Shown: piece after piece, positions 45,257 through 54,295 of the stretch
How positions within the stretch are numbered: position 1 is the stretch's first letter
Layout: every line of letters starts with the position of its first letter
Made by a program: the position numbers and the translations under genes
Assembly (NCBI GenBank): GCA_017513525.1
Contig: JAFXFC010000004.1
Location: 1 to 64,000, forward strand
Source of the DNA: Clostridia bacterium
Lineage (GTDB): Bacteria > Bacillota > Clostridia > Oscillospirales > Acutalibacteraceae
Direction: 5' to 3'
Length of the DNA stretch: 64,000 nt
The notes under the pieces: generated by a model
Told to the model about the DNA's origin: nothing
Seen by the model: the letters and a program-made list of their open reading frames with translations, nothing else
The model's database searches: none

Positions 45257-47446
45257 TTATATATCAGCACCTGAACGGTCAACGCTTAATACGCCTGAGA
45301 GCTTACCGAGTCTTGTCATAACTGATTTCAGATGCTCGACACTGTTTGCGGCAATCGTAAGATTAATAAGCATTCTGCCGTCTTTAGTGCCTCTCGTGTT
45401 AATGCTCTGAACTGTTACATGAATAGCATTTAGTGCCGTAAATATATCATTCATAGTCATCTTACCTGAAAGACAGGTAAGAAGCATTGAAGCGGAAAAG
45501 TCTGCCTTTACGGAAGAATTCCAGTAAACCTTGATCCAACGGTGAGGCTCAGGACAGTTATATATGTCATCCGGCACATTTGAACAGTCTTTCTTATGAA
45601 CGGAAACTCCGTGACCTCTTGTGATAAAACCGATAATATCATCACCCGGAATGGGATTACAGCATCTTGAAAGCTTGATAAGACAGTTTGATATACCTTC
45701 TACAACAACGCCTTCACTGCTTACAGTCTTTGCCTGTTTATATTTTACGGGAACATCGGCACTTGTCTTTACAATCTTATTATATTCGTCCTTTATCATG
45801 GGCATAAGCTTTGAAAGGACTATTCCGCCGTAACCGAGAGCTGCGAAGAAATCATCAACAGTTGTGAGCTTTTGTTTTTCTATAATGATTGCAAGAAGCT
45901 GTTGCTCCTGCTCATCCGTAAGATTCATATTATTGCGGCGAAGCTGACTTTCGTATTCAGCCTTGCCTTCAATTATGTTTTCTTCTCTTCTTTCTTTCTT
46001 GAACCATGAGCGGATCTTTGTTCTGGCTTCATTTGTTGTAACTATCTTAAGCCAGTCTCTTGAGGGACCTTTACCGGCCTGTGAGGAAGTGAGAACCTCT
46101 ATGATCTCTCCTGTTTTCACAACATAGGTAAGAGGCACGATACGCTTATCAACCTTCGCGCCTGTCATCTTATTGCCGACAGCAGAGTGTATGGCATAAG
46201 CAAAGTCAATAACCGTTGCACCTACAGGAAGACATATAACATCACCTTTCGGTGTAAATACATATACCTCATCACTGACAAAGTCGTGTTTTATCGTATT
46301 TAATATATCGGTAGCGTCGCCCGTTTCACTCTGTGCTTCAAGCAGATGCTTTACCCAACCGATACCCTTTTCGAGCTTTTTATCAGCCTCTTTGTCCTTA
46401 TAGCCGAGCTTATATTTCCAGTGAGCGGCGATACCGTATTCAGCGGTCTTGTGCATTTCCTCGGTTCTTATCTGAACTTCAAAGGGAATACCCTCTTTTC
46501 CGATAAGAGTAGTATGAAGTGACTGATACATATTGGGTTTAGGCGTGGAAATATAATCCTTGAAGCGGCCCTGAATGGGTTTATACATATCATGAATAAC
46601 ACCAAGACAGTTATAACAGTCACTGACGGTTTCAACGATTATTCTGACTGCATAAATATCATATATTTCCTCAAAGGTTCTGCCCTGCATATACATTTTC
46701 CTGTATATACCGTGTACGGATTTGATTCGTCCCTGTATTACTGCATCAGAAACCACCGTCTTTATTCTTACGGCAATTTTTTCTTTTATGGCATCAAGAT
46801 ATTCTTTTCTTAACGGCTCCTGCTCTGCCAGAGCATTTTCTATTTCCTTATATGCAATAGGATCAAGATAACTTATTGCAAGATCCTCAAGCTCTTCCTT
46901 TACAGGACGGATACCGAGTCTGTGAGCTATGGGAGCATAAATCTCTATCGTTTCCTTTGCGGTATCCCTTCTTTTCTGTTCACGGACATATTTTAGAGTT
47001 CTCATATTATGAAGTCTGTCAGCGAGCTTTATAATAATAACTCTTATATCCTCACTCATAGCAAGAAGAAGCTTTCTGAGATTTTCAGCCTGCTGTTCCT
47101 CTTTATTCTGAAGCTGAACCTTACCGAGCTTTGTGACACCGTCAACAAGAAGCTGAACATCTGCACCGAACATCTTTCTTATTTCTTCACTTGTAACAGG
47201 TGTGTCCTCTACAACATCGTGCAAGAGTGCAGCAACGACCGAAGGACAGTCCATGCCGAATCCGATAAGAATCTTTGCTACTGCAATAGGATGAATAATA
47301 TAAGGTTCACCTGATTTTCTCAGCTGCCCCTCATGGGCAGCATAGGAAAAATCAAATGCTTTTTTAATTACAGCGGCCTCCTCAGAGGTAAACGCCGCCT
47401 CAACGGCACTTCCAAGCTCCGAGTAAATTTCATTTCCCGTTTCCAT
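45257..47446 (-). CDS. rel: bifunctional (p)ppGpp synthetase/hydrolase Rel (729 aa)
   Basis: Stringent-response enzyme. HD hydrolase domain ~25-180 with HPIAVAKIL and [10 protein letters not shown]; synthetase domain ~230-350 with [25 protein letters not shown] and [15 protein letters not shown] domain ~390-450 ([29 protein letters not shown]); C-terminal zinc-finger-like region ([29 protein letters not shown]) and ACT domain ~650-729. HD and synthetase motifs are both complete, so both activities are expected. It lies 32 bp after recJ, the common recJ-rel arrangement. Confidence 0.97.
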   Translation of the reverse strand: METGNEIYSELGSAVEAAFTSEEAAVIKKAFDFSYAAHEGQLRKSGEPYIIHPIAVAKILIGFGMDCPSVVAALLHDVVEDTPVTSEEIRKMFGADVQLLVDGVTKLGKVQLQNKEEQQAENLRKLLLAMSEDIRVIIIKLADRLHNMRTLKYVREQKRRDTAKETIEIYAPIAHRLGIRPVKEELEDLAISYLDPIAYKEIENALAEQEPLRKEYLDAIKEKIAVRIKTVVSDAVIQGRIKSVHGIYRKMYMQGRTFEEIYDIYAVRIIVETVSDCYNCLGVIHDMYKPIQGRFKDYISTPKPNMYQSLHTTLIGKEGIPFEVQIRTEEMHKTAEYGIAAHWKYKLGYKDKEADKKLEKGIGWVKHLLEAQSETGDATDILNTIKHDFVSDEVYVFTPKGDVICLPVGATVIDFAYAIHSAVGNKMTGAKVDKRIVPLTYVVKTGEIIEVLTSSQAGKGPSRDWLKIVTTNEARTKIRSWFKKERREENIIEGKAEYESQLRRNNMNLTDEQEQQLLAIIIEKQKLTTVDDFFAALGYGGIVLSKLMPMIKDEYNKIVKTSADVPVKYKQAKTVSSEGVVVEGISNCLIKLSRCCNPIPGDDIIGFITRGHGVSVHKKDCSNVPDDIYNCPEPHRWIKVYWNSSVKADFSASMLLTCLSGKMTMNDIFTALNAIHVTVQSINTRGTKDGRMLINLTIAANSVEHLKSVMTRLGKLSGVLSVDRSGADI

Positions 47447-47478
47447 AAAAATATCTGCCCCTTTCTACCGTACTGTAT

Positions 47479-49518
47479 TTAATAGATGTAACTAAGTTTT
47501 TGTAAAATTTCACAGTTTCTGAGATCGGCCTTTCCCGTAAAATCAGTAAGCGAATATTCGCCGCCGTTCTCTTTTAATATGCCCACATTTTTCAGTGCAT
47601 CAAGACATACTCTGACAGCTCCCGCTTTATTAAAGGGAATTCCGAGCCTCATACAGAGAATTTCTTCGGAATAATTCCATATTTTATGTTCCTTGATAAA
47701 TCTGTAGACCTCTCCGAGAAGAGTTCTGTCGGGACACAGAAGAAGCCTTTCTTTTTCTGAAAGCACCTCACCCCTGAGAAAACGGCGGTAGAGATATATA
47801 GAATTAAACATTCCTTTGTCATCTTCACCCGCAGGTCTTATGTCTTTTACCTGAATACTTACTCTTGTTTCGCCTCTGAATTCATTCTTTTCTATTTTTA
47901 CGGCAACATCCACCGTATCTCCCGTTTTGTAGGGAAAAGAAGCGAGAGTCTGACCGAAATAAACAGCCGTAATGCTGTCACTGTCTTTTGTCAGAGTAAG
48001 TCTTATATGTCGGTCACCACCGATAGACTTTACTGCCCCTATCTTCATTCCGAAAATACCGAAGTGGGGCGTCGGATTTCCTGCGCCGTAAGGCTCTAAA
48101 ACTGCAAGAGAATCCAGTATATCTGTACTGACGGCTCTGGGATTAAGCCTTATATCAATATCAAGTGTCGGATAAAATTCGGGAAGTCCCGAAGCATATT
48201 CATTTATTTTATTTCTGAAAAGCTCAATTTTATCTTTTTCTATTGAAAATCCTGCGGCAAGAGTATGTCCGCCGAACTGTAAAAGGTGCTCAGAGCAAAA
48301 GCTTAGCGCATCATAAAGTGAAAAACCGTCAATACTTCTGCCCGACCCTCTTGAAATACCGTCCTCACCTACAGATATAACCAGAGCGGGTCTTCCGTAT
48401 TTTTCCACAAGTCGGGATGCGGCAATGCCTATAACGCCCGGATGCCAATTTTCACCGTAAGCGACAATAACCGCATCATTACGAAGATTGGGATTAATAT
48501 TAAAATAGTTTTCTATCTCCTCGGAAATAGCAACTTCAACATTCTGCCTTTGGGTATTTGCGCTTGCTATTTCTTTTATAAGTATATTTGCATCCTCTTC
48601 ATCATCGGTAAGAAGGAGCCTGAGTGCCGTTTCGGCATTGTCCATTCTTCCTGCGGCATTAATTCTCGGAGCAATACCGAACGCAACAGCGGAAGCATTT
48701 ATTTCTCCGTTTAAGCCTGCACTTTCAAGAAGTGCCAGAATTCCGGGACGGAAGCTGTTTTCTATACATTTAAGACCTCTTGATACTATAACACGGTTTT
48801 CACCCGTAAGAGGAACTATATCGGCTACGGTACCTATTGCGGCAAGATCTCCGAAATCCTCAAAAATTGCTGTATAATCACCGTCTTCAAGTGCTGCGGC
48901 AAGTTTCAGTGCAACACCTACACCTGCAAGATTTTCCTCGGGAGAATTATCGTCTTCCCTATGAGGGTTTATGACAGCAAAGGCGGCGGGAAGAACATTT
49001 CCCACCTTATGATGGTCTGTAACTATAAAATCTATTCCGTAGGACTTGAAAATTTCCGCTTCCTCAAAAGATGCAATACCGTTGTCTACGGTAATTACAA
49101 GATTTACACCCGTTCTCGCTATTCTGTGAGCCGCTTCAGGTGAAAGTCCGTATCCGTCGTGAAGCCGTGAGGGAATAGAGCAAGTAACATCTGCACCGAC
49201 TGCATCAAGATATGAAGTAAGAAGTGCCGTACCTGTGACTCCGTCTGCATCATAGTCACCGAAAACATGTATTTTCTCCCCTGCTTCAATTGCTTCTCTT
49301 ATCCGAAGCACTGCCTTTTCCATATCCTGCAACAAATAAGGCGAAGATAAATCTTTTTCTTCTGAGGAAATAAATTCCATTACATCCTCAGCCTTTGTTA
49401 TACCTCTTGACTGCAAAAGCAGAACGGCAAAATCATCCGCTCCGCACTTTCGAGCCAGAACAGATGCCGCATTTTTATCATAGGTATTTATATTCCAAAC
49501 CTTGCGACCCAAAAACAA
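47479..49518 (-). CDS. recJ: single-strand-specific exonuclease RecJ (679 aa)
   Basis: 5'-3' ssDNA exonuclease in recombination and mismatch repair. DHH motifs: HVFGDYDADGVTGTALLTSYL (~84-104) and FIVTDHHKVGNVLPAAFAVINPH (~163-185); the DHHA1 region has QFGGHTLAAGFSI. The start is uncertain: TTG 49518 or a nearby TTG, both behind GCGGGG. The extra C-terminal ~110 residues are common in Firmicutes RecJ. It begins the recJ-rel-pspC-dtd-mbl-hemZ string. Confidence 0.95.
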   Translation of the reverse strand: MFLGRKVWNINTYDKNAASVLARKCGADDFAVLLLQSRGITKAEDVMEFISSEEKDLSSPYLLQDMEKAVLRIREAIEAGEKIHVFGDYDADGVTGTALLTSYLDAVGADVTCSIPSRLHDGYGLSPEAAHRIARTGVNLVITVDNGIASFEEAEIFKSYGIDFIVTDHHKVGNVLPAAFAVINPHREDDNSPEENLAGVGVALKLAAALEDGDYTAIFEDFGDLAAIGTVADIVPLTGENRVIVSRGLKCIENSFRPGILALLESAGLNGEINASAVAFGIAPRINAAGRMDNAETALRLLLTDDEEDANILIKEIASANTQRQNVEVAISEEIENYFNINPNLRNDAVIVAYGENWHPGVIGIAASRLVEKYGRPALVISVGEDGISRGSGRSIDGFSLYDALSFCSEHLLQFGGHTLAAGFSIEKDKIELFRNKINEYASGLPEFYPTLDIDIRLNPRAVSTDILDSLAVLEPYGAGNPTPHFGIFGMKIGAVKSIGGDRHIRLTLTKDSDSITAVYFGQTLASFPYKTGDTVDVAVKIEKNEFRGETRVSIQVKDIRPAGEDDKGMFNSIYLYRRFLRGEVLSEKERLLLCPDRTLLGEVYRFIKEHKIWNYSEEILCMRLGIPFNKAGAVRVCLDALKNVGILKENGGEYSLTDFTGKADLRNCEILQKLSYIY

Positions 49519-49618
49519 AACCCCGCAATTTCTTTAAATACAATAACTTATCTTAAGATTATAACATATAATAATTATATTATCAATCATCAAAACAACA
49601 AAAAAGATATTGCTTACC

Positions 49619-49647
49619 TGCACAAAACATAAAATTCTCCGTATAAT
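49619..49647 (+). promoter_or_regulatory. putative promoter of the collagen-like gene
   Basis: TGCACA (49619-49624), 17 bp, TATAAT (49642-49647). The 5' leader then holds a hairpin TTGCGAA-GAGTT-TTTCGCAA (49653-49671) before the AAGGAGG site. Confidence 0.5.
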
Positions 49648-49695
49648 GGCATTGCGAAGAGTTTTTCGCAATCTTCCCGAAAAAGGAGGTTTATT

Positions 49696-50343
49696 ATGGC
49701 TAAAAGTCATTTTTTCTGTGATACAGGATGCTGTGACGACAGCAACATGAATGTGCATAGATGCAGCTGTATGCCGCCTTGTCCGCCAATGCCTCCCGTG
49801 CCTCCTGTCGTAACAGGTCCTACGGGACCTACAGGCCCCACGGGTCCTACAGGTCCGCAGGGAATTCAGGGTCCCACGGGACCGCAGGGCGTTCAGGGGC
49901 TTCAGGGCGTTCCGGGACCTCAGGGCTTCCCCGGTGCTACAGGTCCGCAGGGCGTTCAGGGTCTTACGGGAGCCACGGGCCCCACAGGTCCTCAGGGACC
50001 GCAAGGCCCTCAGGGTACAATAGGTCCTGAAGGTACGGCAGGCGCGACAGGTCCCACCGGTCCTGCCGGTGCAATAGGTGCTACAGGTCCTACCGGTCCC
50101 GCAGGTGCCGACGGTGCAGAAGGTGCTATAGGTCCGACAGGTCCTACCGGCCCCGCAGGTGCTGACGGTGCAGAAGGTGCTACAGGTCCTACAGGTCCTA
50201 CCGGTCCCGCAGGTGCCGAGGGTGTTGCAGGTGTAACCCCCACTTTCACTATCGGAACCGTAACAACCGGAGCAGATCCTGCCGTAACAATAACAGGCAC
50301 AGCACCCGACTATGTGCTTAACTTTGTTTTACCCACACCATAA
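49696..50343 (+). CDS. collagen-like triple-helix repeat protein, exosporium type (215 aa)
   Basis: A Cys-rich head ([26 protein letters not shown], ~6-31) is followed by G-x-y repeats from ~40 to ~178, rich in GPT/GPQ/GPA triplets, and a conserved C-terminal piece ([29 protein letters not shown]) found in BclA-like proteins of Clostridia. GPT triplets are usual sites of O-glycosylation in such proteins. No signal peptide is present, typical for spore-surface assembly from the mother cell. ATG 49696 follows AAGGAGG. The stop TAA (50341) is also the first three bases of the hairpin element that follows. A glycosyltransferase follows that. Confidence 0.9.
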   Translation: MAKSHFFCDTGCCDDSNMNVHRCSCMPPCPPMPPVPPVVTGPTGPTGPTGPTGPQGIQGPTGPQGVQGLQGVPGPQGFPGATGPQGVQGLTGATGPTGPQGPQGPQGTIGPEGTAGATGPTGPAGAIGATGPTGPAGADGAEGAIGPTGPTGPAGADGAEGATGPTGPTGPAGAEGVAGVTPTFTIGTVTTGADPAVTITGTAPDYVLNFVLPTP

Positions 50344-50653
50344 ATCATAATTTAGCGATGCTAAATTATGATTTAGTGAAGAACACATTCTGTGTGTGTG
50401 AAGTATTGCTACGCAATGTGAAGTATCCCTTACGGGATGTGAAGTGTTTGCTTTGCAAACGTATCGGAAGGGCTTCGCCCTTGAATCATATAGAGCGCAG
50501 CGGAGCAAGGCGTCAGCCTTCCTTTACTTTTGTCGATAGACAAAAACTTCACTTTTGCGAAGCAAAAACTTCACTTTCACTTTGTGAAAACTTCACTTCG
50601 CATCTTTGTGCGAAACTTCACTCTCATAATTTGTCCCCGACAAATTATGATCT
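50341..50653. repeat. hairpin-array element 1 (spacer TGTGAAGT)
   Basis: Left end: perfect inverted repeat TAAATCATAATTTAGC-GAT-GCTAAATTATGATTTA (50341-50375). Then different short hairpins alternate with the spacer TGTGAAGT: ATTGC-TAC-GCAAT, ATCCC-TTAC-GGGAT, GTTTGC-TTT-GCAAAC, then GAAGGGC-TTC-GCCCTT and a GAGCGCAGCGGAGCAAGG core. The second half has hairpins (TTTTGC-GAA-GCAAAA, TTCAC-TTT-GTGAA, TTCGCA...TGCGAA) separated by the inverse spacer ACTTCAC. Right end: CATAATTTGTC-CCC-GACAAATTATG (50628-50651). Non-coding in all frames. The arrangement is shared with the element at 63.7 kb. Confidence 0.85.
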
Positions 50654-50658
50654 ACTTT

Positions 50659-50694
50659 CCGCAGGAAAATTTCCGCACCTTCTCCTGCGGTCTT
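50659..50694 (+). terminator. probable terminator of the collagen-like gene
   Basis: CCGCAGGA (50659-50666) pairs with TCCTGCGG (50683-50690), followed by TCTTTAT. The hairpin element lies between this and the coding region, as if inserted between gene and terminator. Confidence 0.55.
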
Positions 50695-50709
50695 TATCAG
50701 GAGATATTG

Positions 50710-51798
50710 ATGAGTAAATATAAAATATGTGTTTATGCAATTGCAAAAAATGAGGAAAAATTTGCCAGCAGATGGACCCAAAGCATGAGTGAAGCCGATG
50801 AAATAATCGTGCTTGACACGGGAAGCGAGGATAAAACCGTTGAAATTCTGTCTTCGTTTCCAAAAGTCAAGGTATATTCGGAAACGGTATCTCCCTGGCG
50901 GTTTGATACCGCGAGAAATCTGAGCCTTTCCAAAGTACCCGAAGACGCCGACTACTGTGTATGTACCGACCTTGATGAGGTATTCAGGGAAGGCTGGCGG
51001 GAAGCTATGGAAAAAGCTTTTGATGCATCTCCCGATATATTAAACTACCGCTATACATGGTCATTTAATCCCGACGGCAGTGAAAATACCGTATTTAATA
51101 TTGAAAAAACACATAAACGACACGGTTTTTCATGGACACACCCCGTACATGAGGTTTTGACCTTTGAAGGTAAAGGAACTGCGAAAAGAATTTTTGCCGA
51201 AGGTGTACAGTTAAATCACTACCCCGATACGGAGAAATCAAGAGGTCAGTATCTGCCGCTTTTGGAGCTATCCGTAAAAGAAAAACCCGACGATGACAGA
51301 AATGTTCATTATCTCGGCAGAGAATACATGTATTACGGAAAATATAAAGAGGCAATTGAAACTCTGAAGCTTCATCTGACACTTAAAAATGCAACATGGG
51401 CAGATGAAAGATGTGCTTCCATGAGATATATTGCCCGCTGCTATGAAGCATTAGGAGAAAAACAGCAATCCTTTTTGTGGCTTCTGAAAGCTTCGGCAGA
51501 AGCACCTCATTTAAGAGAACCGTGGCTTCAGACAGCAGAATTTTTATATAAAGAAAAAAACTGGCACGGCGTTATCACCTTCATTAATAAGGCCCTTGAG
51601 ATAAATAACCGCACCGATACATATATCTCAGATGCCGCCGCATGGGGAGAAAAGCCGTATGATCTGCTGTCAATAGCATATTACTATACGGGAGATATAA
51701 AAAAGGCAACAGAAAATGCCGAAGCCGCTTTGAAATTTACTCCCGAAAATGAAAGAATAAAAGCAAACCTTGATTTTTATAAGAATATATCAGCATAA
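50710..51798 (+). CDS. family 2 glycosyltransferase with C-terminal TPR-like region (362 aa)
   Basis: ATG 50710 follows AGGAGA at ~6 bp; the open frame upstream runs through the repeat element. The GT-A domain starts KICVYAIAKNEEKFASRWTQSM, with ADEIIVLDTGSEDKT and the metal motif CTDLDEVF (D-x-D, ~82-89). A helical repeat region follows from ~190 (HYLGREYMYYGKYKEAIETL; ARCYEALGEKQQSFLWLLKAS). Such enzymes add sugars to proteins or glycans. Its place directly behind a Thr-rich collagen-like protein suggests that protein as the substrate, as for spore collagen glycosylation (inference). Confidence 0.88.
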   Translation: MSKYKICVYAIAKNEEKFASRWTQSMSEADEIIVLDTGSEDKTVEILSSFPKVKVYSETVSPWRFDTARNLSLSKVPEDADYCVCTDLDEVFREGWREAMEKAFDASPDILNYRYTWSFNPDGSENTVFNIEKTHKRHGFSWTHPVHEVLTFEGKGTAKRIFAEGVQLNHYPDTEKSRGQYLPLLELSVKEKPDDDRNVHYLGREYMYYGKYKEAIETLKLHLTLKNATWADERCASMRYIARCYEALGEKQQSFLWLLKASAEAPHLREPWLQTAEFLYKEKNWHGVITFINKALEINNRTDTYISDAAAWGEKPYDLLSIAYYYTGDIKKATENAEAALKFTPENERIKANLDFYKNISA

Positions 51799-51800
51799 AA

Positions 51801-51836
51801 TTACCCAAGTGCTTGTTGGCACTTGGGTAATTCTTA
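51801..51836 (+). terminator. terminator of the glycosyltransferase gene
   Basis: TTACCCAAGTGC (51801-51812) pairs with GCACTTGGGTAA (51819-51830), followed by TTCTTATTT. It also serves the convergent symporter gene. Confidence 0.85.
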
Positions 51837-53288
51837 TTTATTAATTCCTGCCGTAACCTCTTGGTTCTGTTCGGCATTTTTTTCTCTGCGTTCTTGCAGC
51901 TGTCTTTCTATTTCTAACTTTCTTTCTTTATCATCTTTTATAAAGCTTATAAAGAAAAGATATAAAACAGCACCGACTACGGGACCTAACATAAACATGG
52001 GCCACTGCCATTTGAGGAATTTTTCAGACTGAACAAGTCCTTTTTCCTTAAGAGTGGAATCATAACCTAAGAACTTAAGCAGAAAGCCTTCAATGAGGGT
52101 TGATGCACCGCTTTGCATCTTGGTTGTGAAATTCTGCATTGAGAAGGAAACACCCTCGGTACGAAGACCGGTTTTCAGTTCGACCTCGTCAATGGAGTCA
52201 CTTGTAAGTGAACGGTGGGCAATATCCATCATCTGCCCGGGTAGATTAACAATCGCCATAAGGGCAGTCATAATAATGAACTTCGGAATGGTATTAAATC
52301 CGACAAAGAACGCGGCTATTCTGAGAACTGCAGCAAAGATCTGCGATAAAACAAGAATTCTCTTCATACCTCCGATTTTCTTTGCGACGGTTGTGGCAAA
52401 GAACATAACGGGTGTACCGAGCACTCCGCTTGCAGCACCGTAAATAACCTCAAGGGTCTGTCCGTTAACAGAACCGAAGTTCACACAATTTTCAAAGAAA
52501 TAGGCATTCTGAACCTTGGGAGAAAGCCCCTGAGAAAATCTTGCAAGAGATATAAGAAGAAGTGTGGGATTGTGACGAAGCACAAGAAGCGACTGCAATA
52601 CGGATTCACCTTTTTCGGGAGGCATTGCAACTCTTTCCTTCATTCTGTAGGCATTCATTGACAAAAGCTCACCGCCGCAGCAGAAAAGAATTGCACAGAT
52701 AAAAAATACAGCCTTATCACCGATTCCTGCAGAGTTCAGTGCACTTCTGATCATCTGGAAGGCACCTACTACAACACTGCCTGCGCCCGCGCCGATGGAA
52801 ACCCATTGGGCAACACGGGAGCGCTCCTCGGAATGAGGTGAAGAAAGAGGTATAAGTCCCCAAAGGGCTACGTCCTGGAAGGAATAAAAGAAGTCAAACA
52901 TAAAGTATGTAACAAGAAGATATACCACCTGCATATTCTCCGTCAGATTAAAGTTGAAGAACATAGCAAGGGAAATAAGTCCGAGAATGGGCGGGAAATA
53001 AATATGATACGGACGAAGCTTGTTATACGGCTTGTGGTTTCTTCTGTCAACAATAGCACCTATTATGGGGTCGTTTATTGCATCCCATACGTGACTTAAA
53101 GTAAAAACCGAACCTACCTTTACGGTGTCCATATGCAGAAGATTTATACAAAAATATCTCAGCCATCCGGAAACATAGCTATAGGTAAGATTCTGTCCGG
53201 CAAGTCCCGAAGCATAAGCGAAAATTTCGTTATTCGGCACATAGCCTTCACCCTTTGTTTCTTTAGAAAAAAGAAAAAACGGCTTCAT
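51834..53288 (-). CDS. GPH-family sugar:cation symporter, second copy (484 aa)
   Basis: ATG 53288 follows AGGAGGGTG. MelB-type fold with 12 hydrophobic segments. Conserved HVWDAINDPIIGAIVDRRNHKPYNKLRPY (~53-81), the cation-binding region, and SIDEVELKTGLRTEGVSFSMQN (~380-400). Unlike the copy at 5 kb, it neighbours a GH16 glucanase on the same strand, so it may import products of beta-glucan breakdown. The two genes are separated by a terminator, so they are separately transcribed. Confidence 0.9.
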   Translation of the reverse strand: MKPFFLFSKETKGEGYVPNNEIFAYASGLAGQNLTYSYVSGWLRYFCINLLHMDTVKVGSVFTLSHVWDAINDPIIGAIVDRRNHKPYNKLRPYHIYFPPILGLISLAMFFNFNLTENMQVVYLLVTYFMFDFFYSFQDVALWGLIPLSSPHSEERSRVAQWVSIGAGAGSVVVGAFQMIRSALNSAGIGDKAVFFICAILFCCGGELLSMNAYRMKERVAMPPEKGESVLQSLLVLRHNPTLLLISLARFSQGLSPKVQNAYFFENCVNFGSVNGQTLEVIYGAASGVLGTPVMFFATTVAKKIGGMKRILVLSQIFAAVLRIAAFFVGFNTIPKFIIMTALMAIVNLPGQMMDIAHRSLTSDSIDEVELKTGLRTEGVSFSMQNFTTKMQSGASTLIEGFLLKFLGYDSTLKEKGLVQSEKFLKWQWPMFMLGPVVGAVLYLFFISFIKDDKERKLEIERQLQERREKNAEQNQEVTAGINK

Positions 53289-53359
53289 AAACACCCTCCT
53301 AAAATAATTTATGATTATTTTATCACATATTTTTTCACAAGTAAATGTCAATAAATAAC

Positions 53360-53390
53360 AAAAATTCCCTGCCGTTTTCAGCAGGGAATA
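53360..53390 (-). terminator. terminator of the GH16 gene
   Basis: TTCCCTGC (53365-53372) pairs with GCAGGGAA (53381-53388); on the minus strand it is followed by TTTTTGTT. Confidence 0.85.
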
Positions 53391-53393
53391 ATA

Positions 53394-54242
53394 TCACACA
53401 AGGTCATTATATTGATATACTCTTACATAGTCTACGATATATTCATATTCCTTTGTTGTATCAAGTCCGTCAAAGCCGGGAACGGCATTTTCACCGCCGA
53501 GCTCATATGAAAGAATAAGATACTCTTCATTCTGAGAAACGCCGCCGAAGTCTGTTCTGTAGGATTCAACACCGTTGATATAGAATATATACTCATTTTC
53601 ATTCCATTCGAGTCCGTAGGTATTATATTCTTCATAAGGATTGCCCTTAATAAGCATTTTTTTAGATCCCATGGACTGATGTGCTTCACCGTAACCGTCA
53701 AAATGAAGATTTATGCCTATGGCATTTTTTTGTCTCCTGTCTATACAGTCACTTTCAAAGATATCTATTTCAGTACCGTCTTTTCCGTTTCCGTCTTCGT
53801 TATAAACTCCTTCATTCATAAGCCAGAAGGCAGCCCAGCCTGTAGGACAGTCGGGAAGAATACATCTTACTTCAAAATAGCCGTATTTCTGAGAAAAACC
53901 GTTCATGGCATCACCGTCGGTATCAATACCTGCGCTGTACCAGCCTACGCCTGTTCCGCCCATACCCTCGGTAAGATATTTAAGAGGGATTATAAGATTA
54001 CCGTCTTCGGTGTATGCAAGATAATTATTCCAATAAGAGCCTTTTCTTACGGAACTTGACTCACCGTAGGTATAATGTCCCGACCATACACTTCTGTCAA
54101 GCTCACCGTCAAACTCTTCTTCAAATGTAAGGGTAAATTTCGACATATCGACTTTTGCTCCGAAGGGATAATATGAAATTCCCAGGAACTGAAGTACCGT
54201 CATAAAAAATGCCAATACCGGTGCTAAAATTTTTGCAAGCAT
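53394..54242 (-). CDS. family 16 glycoside hydrolase, exported beta-glucanase-like (282 aa)
   Basis: Signal or anchor segment 1-22 (MLAKILAPVLAFFMTVLQFL). The GH16 jelly-roll covers ~35-280, with catalytic E158-I-D160-I-F-E163 in GTEIDIFESD (nucleophile E158, acid/base E163) and substrate residues in GWAAFWLMNEG. The E-x-D-x-x-E form with an extra residue is typical of laminarinase- and lichenase-like subgroups, so beta-1,3 or mixed-linkage glucans are likely targets. Single domain, no binding module. The neighbouring symporter may take up products. Confidence 0.9.
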   Translation of the reverse strand: MLAKILAPVLAFFMTVLQFLGISYYPFGAKVDMSKFTLTFEEEFDGELDRSVWSGHYTYGESSSVRKGSYWNNYLAYTEDGNLIIPLKYLTEGMGGTGVGWYSAGIDTDGDAMNGFSQKYGYFEVRCILPDCPTGWAAFWLMNEGVYNEDGNGKDGTEIDIFESDCIDRRQKNAIGINLHFDGYGEAHQSMGSKKMLIKGNPYEEYNTYGLEWNENEYIFYINGVESYRTDFGGVSQNEEYLILSYELGGENAVPGFDGLDTTKEYEYIVDYVRVYQYNDLV

Positions 54243-54295
54243 AAAAACTCTCCTCTTAATAAAATTTATTAACCGCCAAGGCGGATCAAGCGTAA

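Noticed and set aside
49534..50004. Arg/Ser-rich 156-residue open frame on the minus strand
   Set aside because: It is the complement of the G-x-y collagen repeats; low-complexity composition and no ribosome binding site.
50341..50653. CRISPR array
   Set aside because: Repeats are only 7-8 nt, flip orientation mid-way, and the intervening units are palindromes rather than unique 30-mers; no cas genes.
50358..50709. Coding extension upstream of the glycosyltransferase and a 119-residue frame in the hairpin array
   Set aside because: The frames run through variable hairpins; the GT-A fold begins right after ATG 50710, which has a good ribosome site.
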